Notes: generated by a model not told the origin, from the sequence alone. Positions 1 to 8,551 are shown, counted from the first letter of the stretch. The stretch is DNA of 64,000 nt from Persicitalea sp963716085 (GCA_963716085.1 OY970288.1:3224001-3288000), one strand, 5' to 3'. Translations and numbers: made by a program.

Positions 1-43
1 GTCCCGGCAACCGAAGCCGCAAGCGAATGACAATTTTGTTTGG

Positions 44-51
44 TAGTTTTG
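44..51 (+). promoter_or_regulatory. possible -7 box for the glutamine synthetase-like gene
   Basis: TAGTTTTG fits the Bacteroidota -7 consensus TAnnTTTG and lies 22 bases before the ATG at 74. I see no matching TTTG -33 box at the expected distance, so this is only half a promoter. Confidence 0.3.
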
Positions 52-73
52 TCTTGACACCATTTGGCCCACA

Positions 74-1432
74 ATGAACAAACAGGAAATCACCGCGTAC
101 CTCGATCAGCACGATGTACATAGGATAAAATTCGCTTTTGCCGACATCGACGGGATTCTCCGGGGTAAAGTCATTCACCGCCGCAAGTTCCTGGAAGGTT
201 TGGAGAGCGGCTACGGCTTCTGTGACGTGGTGTTCGGCTGGGACAGCACCGACCAACTTTACGATAACGTCGAAGTCACGGGCTGGCACTCGGGCTACCC
301 CGACTCCACCGCCCGCATCGACCTGAGCACTTTCCGGCAAATTCCCTGGGAAAACGACTTACCTTTTTTCCTGGCTGATTTCAGCCATCCCGCTGGCAAA
401 GACTTTGCCGCTTGTCCGCGTGCGCTGCTCAAGCGCGTAAGTCGGCAGTGCGTCGACCTGGGCTATCACGCCGAGTACGCGCAGGAATTCGAGTGGTTCA
501 ATTTTCGGGAGTCCCCGCAAAGTTTGGCGGAAAAGGGTTTCAGGAATATGCAGCCGCTCACGCCGGGGATGTTTGGCTATTCCATCCTGCGGCCTTCGCA
601 GGAGAGCGAATTCAACGAAGCACTCTTCGACTGGCTCGGCGAATTCGACGTGACACTGGAAGGGCTGCACACCGAAACCGGGCCGGGGGTGTACGAAGCG
701 GCCATCATCCACGACGAGATCCTGAAAGCCGCCGACAAGGCCACGCTTTTCAAGACGGCAGTAAAGGAAATTGCCCGCCGCTTCGGAATCACGGCAACTT
801 TCATGGCCAAATGGAACGCCGAACTACCCGGCTGCAGCGGCCACATTCACCAAAGCCTTTGGTCGCCCGACCAAAGCCAAAATCTCTTTCACGACGCGGC
901 GGATGCCAACAAAATGAGTCCGCTGATGAAGCAGTTCATCGCGGGGCAATTGCACTGCCTGCCGCACATTCTGCCGATGTTCGCCCCCACCGTGAACAGC
1001 TACAAGCGCCTGGTGGAAGGAGCTTGGGCACCCACTACCGTTACCTGGGCCATCGAAAACCGGACGACCGCCCTGCGCATAATCAACGACACCGTAGGCC
1101 ACACCCGCGTCGAGCACCGGGTGGCCGGCGCCGACGCCAACCCCTATCTGGCGATGGCCGCCGCCCTGGCTTCTGGATTATACGGAATCGAAAACGAGCT
1201 TTCCCTGGACGTGGCCGCCACGCAAGGCAACGGCTACCTAAACAAAGAAAATGGTATCTTACCCGCGAACCTCAAGGAAGCCACGCAGGACATGAAGCAG
1301 AATCCGCTCGCCACCGAACTTTTCGGCCAGCCCTTCGTCGACCACTTCACCGCTACCCGCGACTGGGAATGGCGACAATACGCCCGACAGGTCAGCGATT
1401 GGGAGTTGCGGCGGTATTTTGAAATAATTTAG
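74..1432 (+). CDS. glutamine synthetase family protein (GlnA-like amide ligase)
   Basis: A 452-residue ATP-dependent ligase of the glutamine synthetase fold, cytoplasmic, with no signal peptide. Visible family motifs are FAFADIDGILRGKV near residues 20-33, the GCSGHIHQS metal/ammonia-site segment at 253-261, ENRTTALRI at 328-336 and RVAGADANPYLA at 349-360. The length and the divergent N-terminus resemble the gamma-glutamyl-amine ligase branch (PuuA-like) rather than a housekeeping GlnA, so the acceptor is probably an amine other than ammonia; that substrate is inference. The ATG at 74 is chosen because it starts the conserved N-terminal beta-grasp domain. It is followed on the same strand by a kinase and a HAD phosphatase, which suggests a joint pathway. 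Confidence 0.88.
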   Translation: MNKQEITAYLDQHDVHRIKFAFADIDGILRGKVIHRRKFLEGLESGYGFCDVVFGWDSTDQLYDNVEVTGWHSGYPDSTARIDLSTFRQIPWENDLPFFLADFSHPAGKDFAACPRALLKRVSRQCVDLGYHAEYAQEFEWFNFRESPQSLAEKGFRNMQPLTPGMFGYSILRPSQESEFNEALFDWLGEFDVTLEGLHTETGPGVYEAAIIHDEILKAADKATLFKTAVKEIARRFGITATFMAKWNAELPGCSGHIHQSLWSPDQSQNLFHDAADANKMSPLMKQFIAGQLHCLPHILPMFAPTVNSYKRLVEGAWAPTTVTWAIENRTTALRIINDTVGHTRVEHRVAGADANPYLAMAAALASGLYGIENELSLDVAATQGNGYLNKENGILPANLKEATQDMKQNPLATELFGQPFVDHFTATRDWEWRQYARQVSDWELRRYFEII

Positions 1433-1540
1433 AAGAGGAGGAAAGGAGGAGGGAAAAAAGGAAAAAGGGACGGGGCAGCCCCTGCTGGCTGGCGCAAGCT
1501 TTCCTTTCCTCCTTTCCTCCTTTCCTCCATTCTCCTCCTT
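1433..1540. repeat. purine-rich / pyrimidine-rich inverted arms (long hairpin)
   Basis: Directly after the stop codon the plus strand is a run of GGAGGAAA-like units (1433-1470). After a G/C-rich centre of about 28 bases it becomes the complementary TTTCCTCC-like units (1499-1540). RNA from either strand could fold into a long imperfect hairpin. It fills most of the gap to the next gene and could attenuate or terminate transcription; there is no clear T-tract. Confidence 0.6.
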
Positions 1541-1549
1541 AAAGAAACA

Positions 1550-2593
1550 ATGCGCTTAATAAACTACCCCCAAATAATTAGAGAGGCTTGGCAGGGGTTC
1601 GATCCTTCCAAGAAGATTGTCAGCATCACGGATATTAGCGCGATGGTCTCGACCAATCACGTGTTCCGGGTGTGGCTGGATACGGAGGAAATGGTCATCG
1701 CCAAGCTGTCCTATTTTGGAAAATTTGCGCATTTTAAGGAGGATCACCGCATCATTCATGCGCTGTCGACCAACTTGCTTTATCCCTTTGAAAACGTGCT
1801 GGCCAAGTCCCTGGTCAAGAACAATCAGGTCTATACCCATCGTTTCAAGGACGCGATGGTCGATGCCTGGCTGGTTTTTTACAATCCAATTCGTACCAAG
1901 GATCGGTTGCCCCGGCGGCTGGACGAGAACCAAATTCGCAGGCTGGCGCGGGAGATTGCCAAATTTCATAAATCCTGCTTTCGGGTGAGCAAAGTTCTGC
2001 CCAAGGCCTCTAAAAAATTACGGACGGATATTCAGCATTTACTGGATATTCTGGCTACCGAAACCGGGGAGTTCGAGCACCGGAATCACGTAGATTTCCT
2101 GCGGGATCAGTGCAGTTTGTTTCTAAAAAATATCCAAAAACTGAACGTAATCGATTTCGACTTACTGCCCGTATTCGTGGACTGGAACATCGGCAACTTT
2201 TCTGTCGAAGAGGATCTTACGCTCTTTTCCCGCTGGGATTACGATTGGTTTCGCGTGTCGTCGCGCGTTATGGATTTCTATTTCCTGAGTCGTGTCGTCT
2301 CCGACGTGGGCGACCGCACCGTTTTTAGTTATTACATCGGCCCGCTTATGGAAGAGCGCTTTATGATTTTTTTGGAAGAATACCACAAAATATACCCCCT
2401 CACGCGCAACGAGATCTATTTTATAAAAGAAGCTTACCGCTTTTTTATCCTGAATTATGTCATCAAGGATGGTCGCTACTTTTTCCACCGCACCTACGCA
2501 GTCAAACTAATGCAGGAAGCTTACGAGATCTATTTTCCCAGCATCGAGACGGAATTCGACGCCGAGAAGATTTTGAATCGTTTGAAAATTTGA
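1550..2593 (+). CDS. APH/HSK2-fold phosphotransferase family protein
   Basis: A 347-residue cytoplasmic protein that looks like an aminoglycoside phosphotransferase/homoserine-kinase-II type small-molecule kinase. Lys52 in VIAKLS fits the ATP-anchoring lysine. VDWNIGN at 210-216 corresponds to the catalytic HGDxxxxN loop, with the histidine replaced by valine. RWDYDW at 228-233 corresponds to the metal-binding DFG-like aspartate. The substrate cannot be read from sequence; genes of this type beside a HAD phosphatase usually act on a sugar or amino alcohol. It is co-directional with the GS-like gene upstream and the HAD gene 67 bases downstream. Confidence 0.72.
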   Translation: MRLINYPQIIREAWQGFDPSKKIVSITDISAMVSTNHVFRVWLDTEEMVIAKLSYFGKFAHFKEDHRIIHALSTNLLYPFENVLAKSLVKNNQVYTHRFKDAMVDAWLVFYNPIRTKDRLPRRLDENQIRRLAREIAKFHKSCFRVSKVLPKASKKLRTDIQHLLDILATETGEFEHRNHVDFLRDQCSLFLKNIQKLNVIDFDLLPVFVDWNIGNFSVEEDLTLFSRWDYDWFRVSSRVMDFYFLSRVVSDVGDRTVFSYYIGPLMEERFMIFLEEYHKIYPLTRNEIYFIKEAYRFFILNYVIKDGRYFFHRTYAVKLMQEAYEIYFPSIETEFDAEKILNRLKI

Positions 2594-2660
2594 TTTCATT
2601 TAGTCTTTGGATAAATATCCCAAGCGAAAAGCCCTCAACCCCTAACCCTCTGTAAGGTAA

Positions 2661-3506
2661 ATGCGTCTGTCCTCCTTCGAATCCGTTGTTGCAAAATATG
2701 ATGTCGTTTTTTTCGATGCCTTTGGGGTGCTGAAAACCCATAACGCCCTGATTCCCGGAATCGAAAAGACATTCAAGTATTTGCGAGAACAGAAAAAGGA
2801 TTTTTATGTCTTGACCAACGACGCCTCACGCAGCCCCATCGAGCTGGCAGAGTCGTACCACCGGCTGGGACTTTACGACATCGTCCCCAACAGCATCATC
2901 TCCTCCGGCATGTTGGCGCGCGACTACCTGGAACTCAAAGTGGATGGGGGCACGGTGGCCTACCTCGGCACCGAGAAATCGGCGCATTACCTGGAAACCC
3001 TGGGCTTGAAAACGCTGCCCATCGGGGAGTTGAACCTCGACTTCGCCCACGAAGTGAATGCCCTGGTGCTGCTCGACGACGAAGGTTTCGACTGGAACCG
3101 CGACCTCAATAAGACCGTCAACTTGTTGCGTCGCCGCAACATTCCGGTCATCGTGGCCAACACGGATCGTTTTTATCCCATGTCGTCGGAGCACGTCGCT
3201 ATCGCCATTGGGGCCGTGGCCAACATGATCGAGGATATTGTCGGCAAGCACTTCATCCGCTTTGGCAAGCCCGACGCCCAGATGTTTATTTTCGCTTATG
3301 AACACATTAAAAACCACCCGGATCTTGGCAAAAAAAATATTCTGATGGTGGGCGACACCCTTCACACCGATATTATTGGGGGCAATAAATTCGGACTGGA
3401 CACGGCGTTGGTTCTTACCGGAAACACGCAGGCGCAAGAGGCTGAGGTGAAGATTCACACGACGGGGATCATACCCACCTATATCTGTGAGTCGGCGGTC
3501 GTTTGA
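2661..3506 (+). CDS. HAD-IIA family phosphatase (NagD/TIGR01459-like)
   Basis: A 281-residue HAD-superfamily hydrolase. Motif I is FFDAFGVL with nucleophile Asp19. The usual second aspartate (D+2) is Phe, as in the subgroup with an aromatic residue there (DLWG-type). Motif II is LTNDASRSP, and the C-terminal motif MVGDTLHTDIIGG carries the metal aspartates. The cap lies between motifs II and III, which marks class IIA (NagD, p-nitrophenyl phosphatase, sugar phosphatases). It closes the plus-strand trio and is convergent with the large minus-strand operon (stop codons about 12 bases apart). The substrate is unknown; reversing or continuing the neighbouring kinase step is a reasonable guess. 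Confidence 0.82.
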   Translation: MRLSSFESVVAKYDVVFFDAFGVLKTHNALIPGIEKTFKYLREQKKDFYVLTNDASRSPIELAESYHRLGLYDIVPNSIISSGMLARDYLELKVDGGTVAYLGTEKSAHYLETLGLKTLPIGELNLDFAHEVNALVLLDDEGFDWNRDLNKTVNLLRRRNIPVIVANTDRFYPMSSEHVAIAIGAVANMIEDIVGKHFIRFGKPDAQMFIFAYEHIKNHPDLGKKNILMVGDTLHTDIIGGNKFGLDTALVLTGNTQAQEAEVKIHTTGIIPTYICESAVV

Positions 3507-3517
3507 AACCGGGTCGG

Positions 3518-4303
3518 CTACAATCCTAAAAATCGCGCAATATTTCCCGCACGCAGCAAGTCTTTCGTCTTGGTATCTGCTTCGTTTTCCCGCAACGCCT
3601 CGATGCGCAACAAACCTGTGAAATCGTCGAGGAGCGGGGCATGGGTTCCAAAAGCGAATTTTTCCCTACCGAAGCGGGCAATCAGTCGCCCCAGATCAGC
3701 AATGTTTCGGCCCGAGGTGTCCATCAGTACAGCACTCTGGTCGAAAGTTGCCTGAGACCCGGAATCCAAAGCCGTGCTTCCGGCTACGTTCAAAATCAAA
3801 AACTTTGCGTCCGGCACCGCCTTGAGAATGGGCACGATGTCTTCCAGCGCCCACTCTTCCTCAACGTCCAGCCAGGAGCTGGTGCGGGCGTCCACGAGGC
3901 GGAGCGAAAGCGCCACGGGAAGGTTGAAGTCGCGGGCCATTTTTACCAGCTCGATGCAGGAGGGATGGTCGAGCCCATAGCGGTGGTGCACAGGGTGCAG
4001 TCGAATACCCTTCATGCCCAGTTCATTTCGGCAGATCTCGAAATCGTTCTTCCATCCGCTGTAAGCCGGGTTGATGACAGCGAAAGGGATAATTCGTTTG
4101 GCAAATCGCCTGTCGGATCTTATCTCGTCGTATAGTTCCCGGTTGGCGTGTTGGGTGTTTTTGTAAAAGACACCGTTCAGGTTGCTCACGACGGCCTTAC
4201 TCACGCCTTGCTTTTCCATCCTTTCCAGCAATTCCCGGCAGGTATTGTTCTGCAACTGCCGGAAAGGCCAGTGTCCCACGTACGCGTTACAGTCAATCAA
4301 CAT
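3518..4303 (-). CDS. amidohydrolase-fold protein lacking the metal ligands
   Basis: A 261-residue TIM-barrel protein related to amidohydrolase family 2 (PF04909, ACMSD-like). The N-terminal metal motif that is DAHAH in its neighbour reads DCNAYVGH here. The later His ligands fall on VALSLRL and LILNVAG with no histidine, and the terminal GxD motif reads FGTHAP. So the usual zinc site is missing throughout, which points to a metal-independent or non-catalytic subunit. Its first codons overlap the end of the upstream, metal-competent paralogue by 11 bases, so translational coupling and a hetero-oligomer are plausible. It has no signal peptide, unlike that paralogue, so they may sit in different compartments. 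Last gene of the 13-gene minus-strand operon. Confidence 0.75.
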   Translation of the reverse strand: MLIDCNAYVGHWPFRQLQNNTCRELLERMEKQGVSKAVVSNLNGVFYKNTQHANRELYDEIRSDRRFAKRIIPFAVINPAYSGWKNDFEICRNELGMKGIRLHPVHHRYGLDHPSCIELVKMARDFNLPVALSLRLVDARTSSWLDVEEEWALEDIVPILKAVPDAKFLILNVAGSTALDSGSQATFDQSAVLMDTSGRNIADLGRLIARFGREKFAFGTHAPLLDDFTGLLRIEALRENEADTKTKDLLRAGNIARFLGL

Positions 4304-5210
4304 GGTTGCCCGATTTTTTCAAGATGGCCTGGTAGTTTTCAAAAAACAGTTTCTTCCGCTGCGTCTCCGTCAGAGTAGCGGCCATCACGCCGCCTACGCC
4401 CTGATAAAAGGAATAGTCGCAGCCAAACAACAGCCGATCTTCGCCCAGGTACTTCAAGGCAAAGTCGATCATGCCGCCTTCGTTGTTACTGCCCGAAACA
4501 TCGACGTAAACGTTTGGAGCGTTTTGGAGGGCTTTGCAGGCATCCTCCCAGTCGATGCCGCCCCCGATGTGGGCAAACTGGAACAGGGCGTCGGGGTACC
4601 TTTCGGCAATCTCCACGAAGTCCTCCGGCAGCGATACGTTCGGCGGCTCGCGCTTGTCAAGCACCACCCTCGACTTGCCGATGGGCGAATGCATGAGGAT
4701 AATCATTTTTAAATCAATGAACTTCTCGATCACCGGGTAAAAAAGCGGGTCATTTATTTTGACGTGGTTGTACAGCTTCATACCTGCCATGCCCAGACCC
4801 GTACAGCGTTTTATTTCCTCGAAGCTCTCTCTGGGATAGGTCGGGTTGAGGGTCAGCATCCCGGTGAATCGCTTCGGATATTCTTTCATCGCCCGGAAAA
4901 CCTCGTCGTTGCAGGCGATAAATTCCTCGGGGGTGCCTGCACTGCCAGGCTTCATCGGCTTCGAAATCATCAAAGTACCGATACCCAGCCTGTCGGCGAT
5001 GTCGATGATTTCTGTGGGCGTCAGCGAATTCAGGCCGACGTGGGCGTGGGCGTCGATTTTTTTGTAGCGAAGCACCTCCTCCATCAAATCATCCCCTTTG
5101 ACCGGTACCGGAATGGGTTCGCCTCCAAAATCCGGGCTTGCAAACTGCGCGGCGCCAATGATCCCGGCAGAACGGGTGATAAATTTGCGGCGATTGAGCG
5201 ATAATTCCAT
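4293..5210 (-). CDS. Tat-exported amidohydrolase family 2 protein
   Basis: A 305-residue metal-dependent hydrolase. The start at 5210 is chosen because it opens a clear twin-arginine signal, LNRRKFITRSAG; the frame stays open upstream for 70 codons of low-quality sequence. The metal site is complete: DAHAH near residue 49, MHSP, FAHIGGG and FGCDYSF supply HxH, His, His and Asp. Family members are decarboxylases or lactone/amide hydrolases acting on carboxylated substrates. It overlaps the next gene by 11 bases and follows the aldolase gene by 14 bases, so it is translated as part of the operon. The Tat signal places it in the periplasm. Confidence 0.83.
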   Translation of the reverse strand: MELSLNRRKFITRSAGIIGAAQFASPDFGGEPIPVPVKGDDLMEEVLRYKKIDAHAHVGLNSLTPTEIIDIADRLGIGTLMISKPMKPGSAGTPEEFIACNDEVFRAMKEYPKRFTGMLTLNPTYPRESFEEIKRCTGLGMAGMKLYNHVKINDPLFYPVIEKFIDLKMIILMHSPIGKSRVVLDKREPPNVSLPEDFVEIAERYPDALFQFAHIGGGIDWEDACKALQNAPNVYVDVSGSNNEGGMIDFALKYLGEDRLLFGCDYSFYQGVGGVMAATLTETQRKKLFFENYQAILKKSGNHVD

Positions 5211-5224
5211 GATAGGCCAGGCTT

Positions 5225-6301
5225 TTATCCTTTTAACAATGCTTGATTTTGCTTTAAAAAACCAACCACAAACGCATCGTCGATCAGGTCGGGATACGCT
5301 TGAATAACGCGGTCGATTTCGCTCGCCTGACCCGGCGAGAGTTGCTCGTTGGGGTTGAGGCACCAGGTACCCGCCAAAATTCCCTGTCTTTTCAATACCT
5401 CGTGAATCCCCGCGATGCATCCGTGAAAGGAATTTGCGGAGTCAAATATTGCGGCGTTCATGTCGGTGATCGAAACGCCCTTGGCCAGCAGGGCTTCGGC
5501 GCCGGCGTAGTCGTGGTCGACACACTGCTTCACCTCGGCCAATTGCTCGACCGCTTTGGCTGTCCAGACGGCCCAATGGCCCAGCAGGCCACCCACAAAG
5601 CGTTTTTCAATTACTTTTCCGTTGGCCAAAAAGCGGTAGGGCGTCAGCAAATCCGCCACAATGTTATCGTCGTTTCCGGTATAAAGTGCGATCTCGTCGC
5701 AGCGGTCGGAATCACAGATGCCCCGTACCGCATCCAGCGTTTGGTAGCGGTTGAAGGCGGCAATTTTGACGCCCACCACGTTGGAGATATCGGCCATTCT
5801 TCGCCAGAAATCATAACTCAGAAGCCGTCCGCCCACGGCAGGTTGCAGGTAAAAACCAAAGACGGGGATAATCTCCGAAACTAGCCGGAGGTGGGTGATC
5901 AACTGATCGTCCGAGTAGTCATTCAGTCCTCCCAAACTCACCAGGCCGATGTGGTAGCCGTGCTTTCGGGCCAGTTCGGCCTCACGCAGTGCCTGGTCAG
6001 TGGGGCCGCACACCCCGGCTACTTTCAGGAAAGGGCGAGAGAGGTTGGCCGCCGCTATTTCGAAAGCGGCAAGTTCCAGTACCCTTTCCAGCAAGTCGAT
6101 TTTCGGCTTCCTTATCTCGAACTGCGTGGTGTGGACGCCCACCGCCACACCGCCTGCGCCGCTGGCAAGGTAGTATCGGGTAAGTAGTCGCTGCCGCTTT
6201 TCATCCAGTTCCCGCGCCTCGTTCAGCGCCAGGGGATGCGCCGGAATCACGGTACCTTCGTGCAAAAACTGCCGGAGTTCATCGGTTAATGTCTGGGTCA
6301 T
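5225..6301 (-). CDS. dihydrodipicolinate synthase/N-acetylneuraminate lyase family aldolase
   Basis: A 358-residue class I aldolase of the DapA/NanA superfamily, longer than the usual 290-310 residues. Lys179 in VVGVKIAAFN is the Schiff-base lysine, and Tyr151 in FGFYLQPAVGG matches the proton-relay tyrosine region. The N-terminal GxxGE-type carboxylate loop is altered: the matching place reads GVHTTQFE. The protein has no signal peptide and should be cytoplasmic. Its place in a catabolic operon with an NAD-dependent epimerase-fold gene 6 bases upstream favours cleavage of a keto-acid intermediate over lysine synthesis; that is inference. Confidence 0.8.
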   Translation of the reverse strand: MTQTLTDELRQFLHEGTVIPAHPLALNEARELDEKRQRLLTRYYLASGAGGVAVGVHTTQFEIRKPKIDLLERVLELAAFEIAAANLSRPFLKVAGVCGPTDQALREAELARKHGYHIGLVSLGGLNDYSDDQLITHLRLVSEIIPVFGFYLQPAVGGRLLSYDFWRRMADISNVVGVKIAAFNRYQTLDAVRGICDSDRCDEIALYTGNDDNIVADLLTPYRFLANGKVIEKRFVGGLLGHWAVWTAKAVEQLAEVKQCVDHDYAGAEALLAKGVSITDMNAAIFDSANSFHGCIAGIHEVLKRQGILAGTWCLNPNEQLSPGQASEIDRVIQAYPDLIDDAFVVGFLKQNQALLKG

Positions 6302-6307
6302 GGCTTG

Positions 6308-7324
6308 CTAAAATTTTCCGCTCCTTTCTTGAAAATGAGTTTCCTTGTCGATCGTCTTGCCCCCTTGGCTAACCCAGTCATGGATCAGGCGAATCATTTG
6401 ATTAGGGCCTGTTCTGGGGTAGCCGAACAGATTCGTGCACGCAGCGGCGTTGCTCAGGAGCGCGGTGGACTGCGCTTCGTGCACGAAGACGGGTTCCTTC
6501 CCCGCCAGCTTGCCAAATTGTTCCGCAATCCAGCGTACCGAAAGTTGTTCGGGCCCGGTAACGTTCAGTATTTTAGCCGGGGTGGCAGTGTGCAACAGAC
6601 TGCGCAGGGCTATTTCGTTAGCATCGCCCTGCCAAATCACATTCACCATGCCCATGCGAAGGTCGATGGGCTTTCCGGCGATCACGCTTTTGCACAACTC
6701 CAGCAACACGCCGTAGGTGACGTCGTTGGCGTAATTGAGCCGATAGATTAAGACAGGCGTGCCGTGATTCTTGCTAAAAAATTGAAAAATGCGCTCGCGC
6801 CCCAAGCACGACTGGGCGTACTCTCCCAGCGGCTCGGGTGCCGTACCCTCCGTAGCTCCGCCCGTCGCGAGGGACGTGAGGGGATAAACGTTCCCCGTCG
6901 AGAACGCCACAATGTTGGCATCGCGGAACTTGTCGGCCACCCGACCCGGCAGGTAACTGTTCATGGCCCAGGTGAGCGATTCGTTGCCCGTGGTACCGAA
7001 CTTGGTTCCGGCCAGGTAAAGTACATTCTTAACCTCCGGCAGGGCTTGCAGCTCTGCTTCCAGCAGCAAGTCAGCGGCAATCGTTTCTATGCCCACGGCT
7101 TCCAGTTCGTTGGCTAATCCTTTTTCGGAGAAGCGCGAAACCGCGATGATTCTTTTGTCGACGCCCGCTTTCTCAACGGCGGCCCGAGCCAGTTTGGCTA
7201 ACGCCGGACCCATTTTCCCTCCGGCCCCCAGAATCATGATGTCCCCTTCGATTTTGGAAATATCGGCAATGAGTTCGGGAGAGGGCTGCAATAGTTGTTC
7301 GTAACGTTGTTGAAGATCGTTCAT
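6308..7324 (-). CDS. NAD-dependent epimerase/dehydratase family protein with altered YxxxK motif
   Basis: A 338-residue extended-SDR protein. The Rossmann loop GAGGKMG is at residues 33-39 after an N-terminal extension of about 25 residues. The catalytic tyrosine region reads EYAQSC (Tyr169), but the lysine four residues later is Cys173, so the canonical YxxxK pair is incomplete. VLYLAGTKFG at 101-110 and FSTGNVYP at 141-148 are typical of the fold. The missing lysine suggests a shifted mechanism or a binding role. The gene is 6 bases upstream of the aldolase and 15 bases downstream of the Nramp-like transporter, so it belongs to the operon. Confidence 0.75.
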   Translation of the reverse strand: MNDLQQRYEQLLQPSPELIADISKIEGDIMILGAGGKMGPALAKLARAAVEKAGVDKRIIAVSRFSEKGLANELEAVGIETIAADLLLEAELQALPEVKNVLYLAGTKFGTTGNESLTWAMNSYLPGRVADKFRDANIVAFSTGNVYPLTSLATGGATEGTAPEPLGEYAQSCLGRERIFQFFSKNHGTPVLIYRLNYANDVTYGVLLELCKSVIAGKPIDLRMGMVNVIWQGDANEIALRSLLHTATPAKILNVTGPEQLSVRWIAEQFGKLAGKEPVFVHEAQSTALLSNAAACTNLFGYPRTGPNQMIRLIHDWVSQGGKTIDKETHFQERSGKF

Positions 7325-7339
7325 CTTATAAAGAGATTT

Positions 7340-8551
7340 CTAACTAAAAAATAAAGTTTTGACATTCACCAGCGCCAGCCCGATAATTAAAGCCAACCCC
7401 ATACTGCCCAGTATTTTGGCACTGACCGTGTTGACAAGGCCACCCATCAGTTTTCGGTCATTGGCGATTAAAAACATACTGATTCCGATGATGGGAACCA
7501 CAAAAATGGTAACGCTTTGGGCGAAGACAATGAGTTGCAGGGGTAGGGTGCCAAAAATAAGGGCGATCACTGCGCCAAAAACCATCACCAAAGCGATGAA
7601 GTACTTGACGGGCCGGGTGCTGAGCTGACTCCCAAATCCCAGGGCGTCGCCCAGCAAAGTACCGCCGACGGTAGCGTTGCCAATGATGGATGAAAATCCA
7701 GCGCCAAACAGGCCGGTCAGAAATAAGTAGGAGGCGTACTTTCCGAAGAGAGGTTCCAGCACCCGGGACATATCGGTAGCGCTGGTCAGCTTGATGTTCT
7801 GCGGGTTGAGTACGGTGGCGGCGCAGATTAGCAAGATGGCGCTCATGGTACCCAGAATCACGATCCCGGTTATGCTGTCGTTACCGCGCTGCTCGGAAAG
7901 ACTCTTGACTTTCTTGCGTTCCTGTACCAGGTACGCCTGATAAAAGGCCCCCACGATGGACACGCTGGAAGCCATAAACGCGATGACGAGACCCGTAGAA
8001 CCCACGGGCAGCGAGGGGTTCAAACCGGACGTGATATTGGTGGGTTCAGGCTTGACCAGCAGTAACGTCGTGACAAAGGAAAGCAGCATCAGGATGATCA
8101 GCGCAATCATGGCCTTTTCCAGTACTTTATAGAAACTTCGGAAAAATAAGAGGCTGATGCCCGCCAACGTGAAGAGGATAATCCAGGGATTGGCAGCAGT
8201 TTGCGTCATCTCGCCAATGGCGATCCCAACGCCCACGGCATTGCCGGCCTGGAAGGATATGCACACCAGAAAAACGCCAATCCCCACCACCGTGGCCGCT
8301 GCGTTGCCAAACCGCGCTTTGATCGAAGTCAGCAGCGACTGCTCGGTGGCCAGCCCGATGCGGCCCGCCATCGTGGTGAATACGATCATGAAAAGTACGG
8401 CGATGGGAACAATCCAGAGCAAGCTAAAACCGTACTCGGCTCCGAGTTTGGAGGTGATGGTCAGTTTACTCGGGCCAAACACCAGGGCGGCCGTGATCAG
8501 GCCCGGCCCCAGGGTCGATAGCCAGCGGACAACAGGAGTAGTTTTTGTCAA
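7340..8551 (-). CDS. Nramp-fold transporter without the canonical metal-binding motifs
   Basis: A 403-residue membrane protein with about eleven hydrophobic segments and the N-terminal TLGPGLITAAL typical of Nramp (LeuT fold). The first-helix metal motif DPGN, which should follow, reads GPSK at residues 26-29. The sixth-helix MPH motif is replaced in VSIVGAFYQAYLVQ near 197-210. Both positions contribute the Mn/Fe ligands in known Nramp proteins, so this is unlikely to be a classical Mn2+ importer. Being inside the catabolic operon, it may carry an organic substrate or another ion; that is inference. The predicted start sits 60 bases downstream of the HiPIP stop. Confidence 0.75.
   Translation of the reverse strand: MTKTTPVVRWLSTLGPGLITAALVFGPSKLTITSKLGAEYGFSLLWIVPIAVLFMIVFTTMAGRIGLATEQSLLTSIKARFGNAAATVVGIGVFLVCISFQAGNAVGVGIAIGEMTQTAANPWIILFTLAGISLLFFRSFYKVLEKAMIALIILMLLSFVTTLLLVKPEPTNITSGLNPSLPVGSTGLVIAFMASSVSIVGAFYQAYLVQERKKVKSLSEQRGNDSITGIVILGTMSAILLICAATVLNPQNIKLTSATDMSRVLEPLFGKYASYLFLTGLFGAGFSSIIGNATVGGTLLGDALGFGSQLSTRPVKYFIALVMVFGAVIALIFGTLPLQLIVFAQSVTIFVVPIIGISMFLIANDRKLMGGLVNTVSAKILGSMGLALIIGLALVNVKTLFFS

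Noticed and set aside
412..1422. 336-codon frame overlapping the GS-like gene
   Set aside because: Arg/His-rich composition without motifs, whereas the GS frame carries conserved active-site segments.
4293..5420. Longer start (5420) for the second amidohydrolase
   Set aside because: The extra 70 residues overlap the aldolase gene and look random; the Tat signal begins at 5210.
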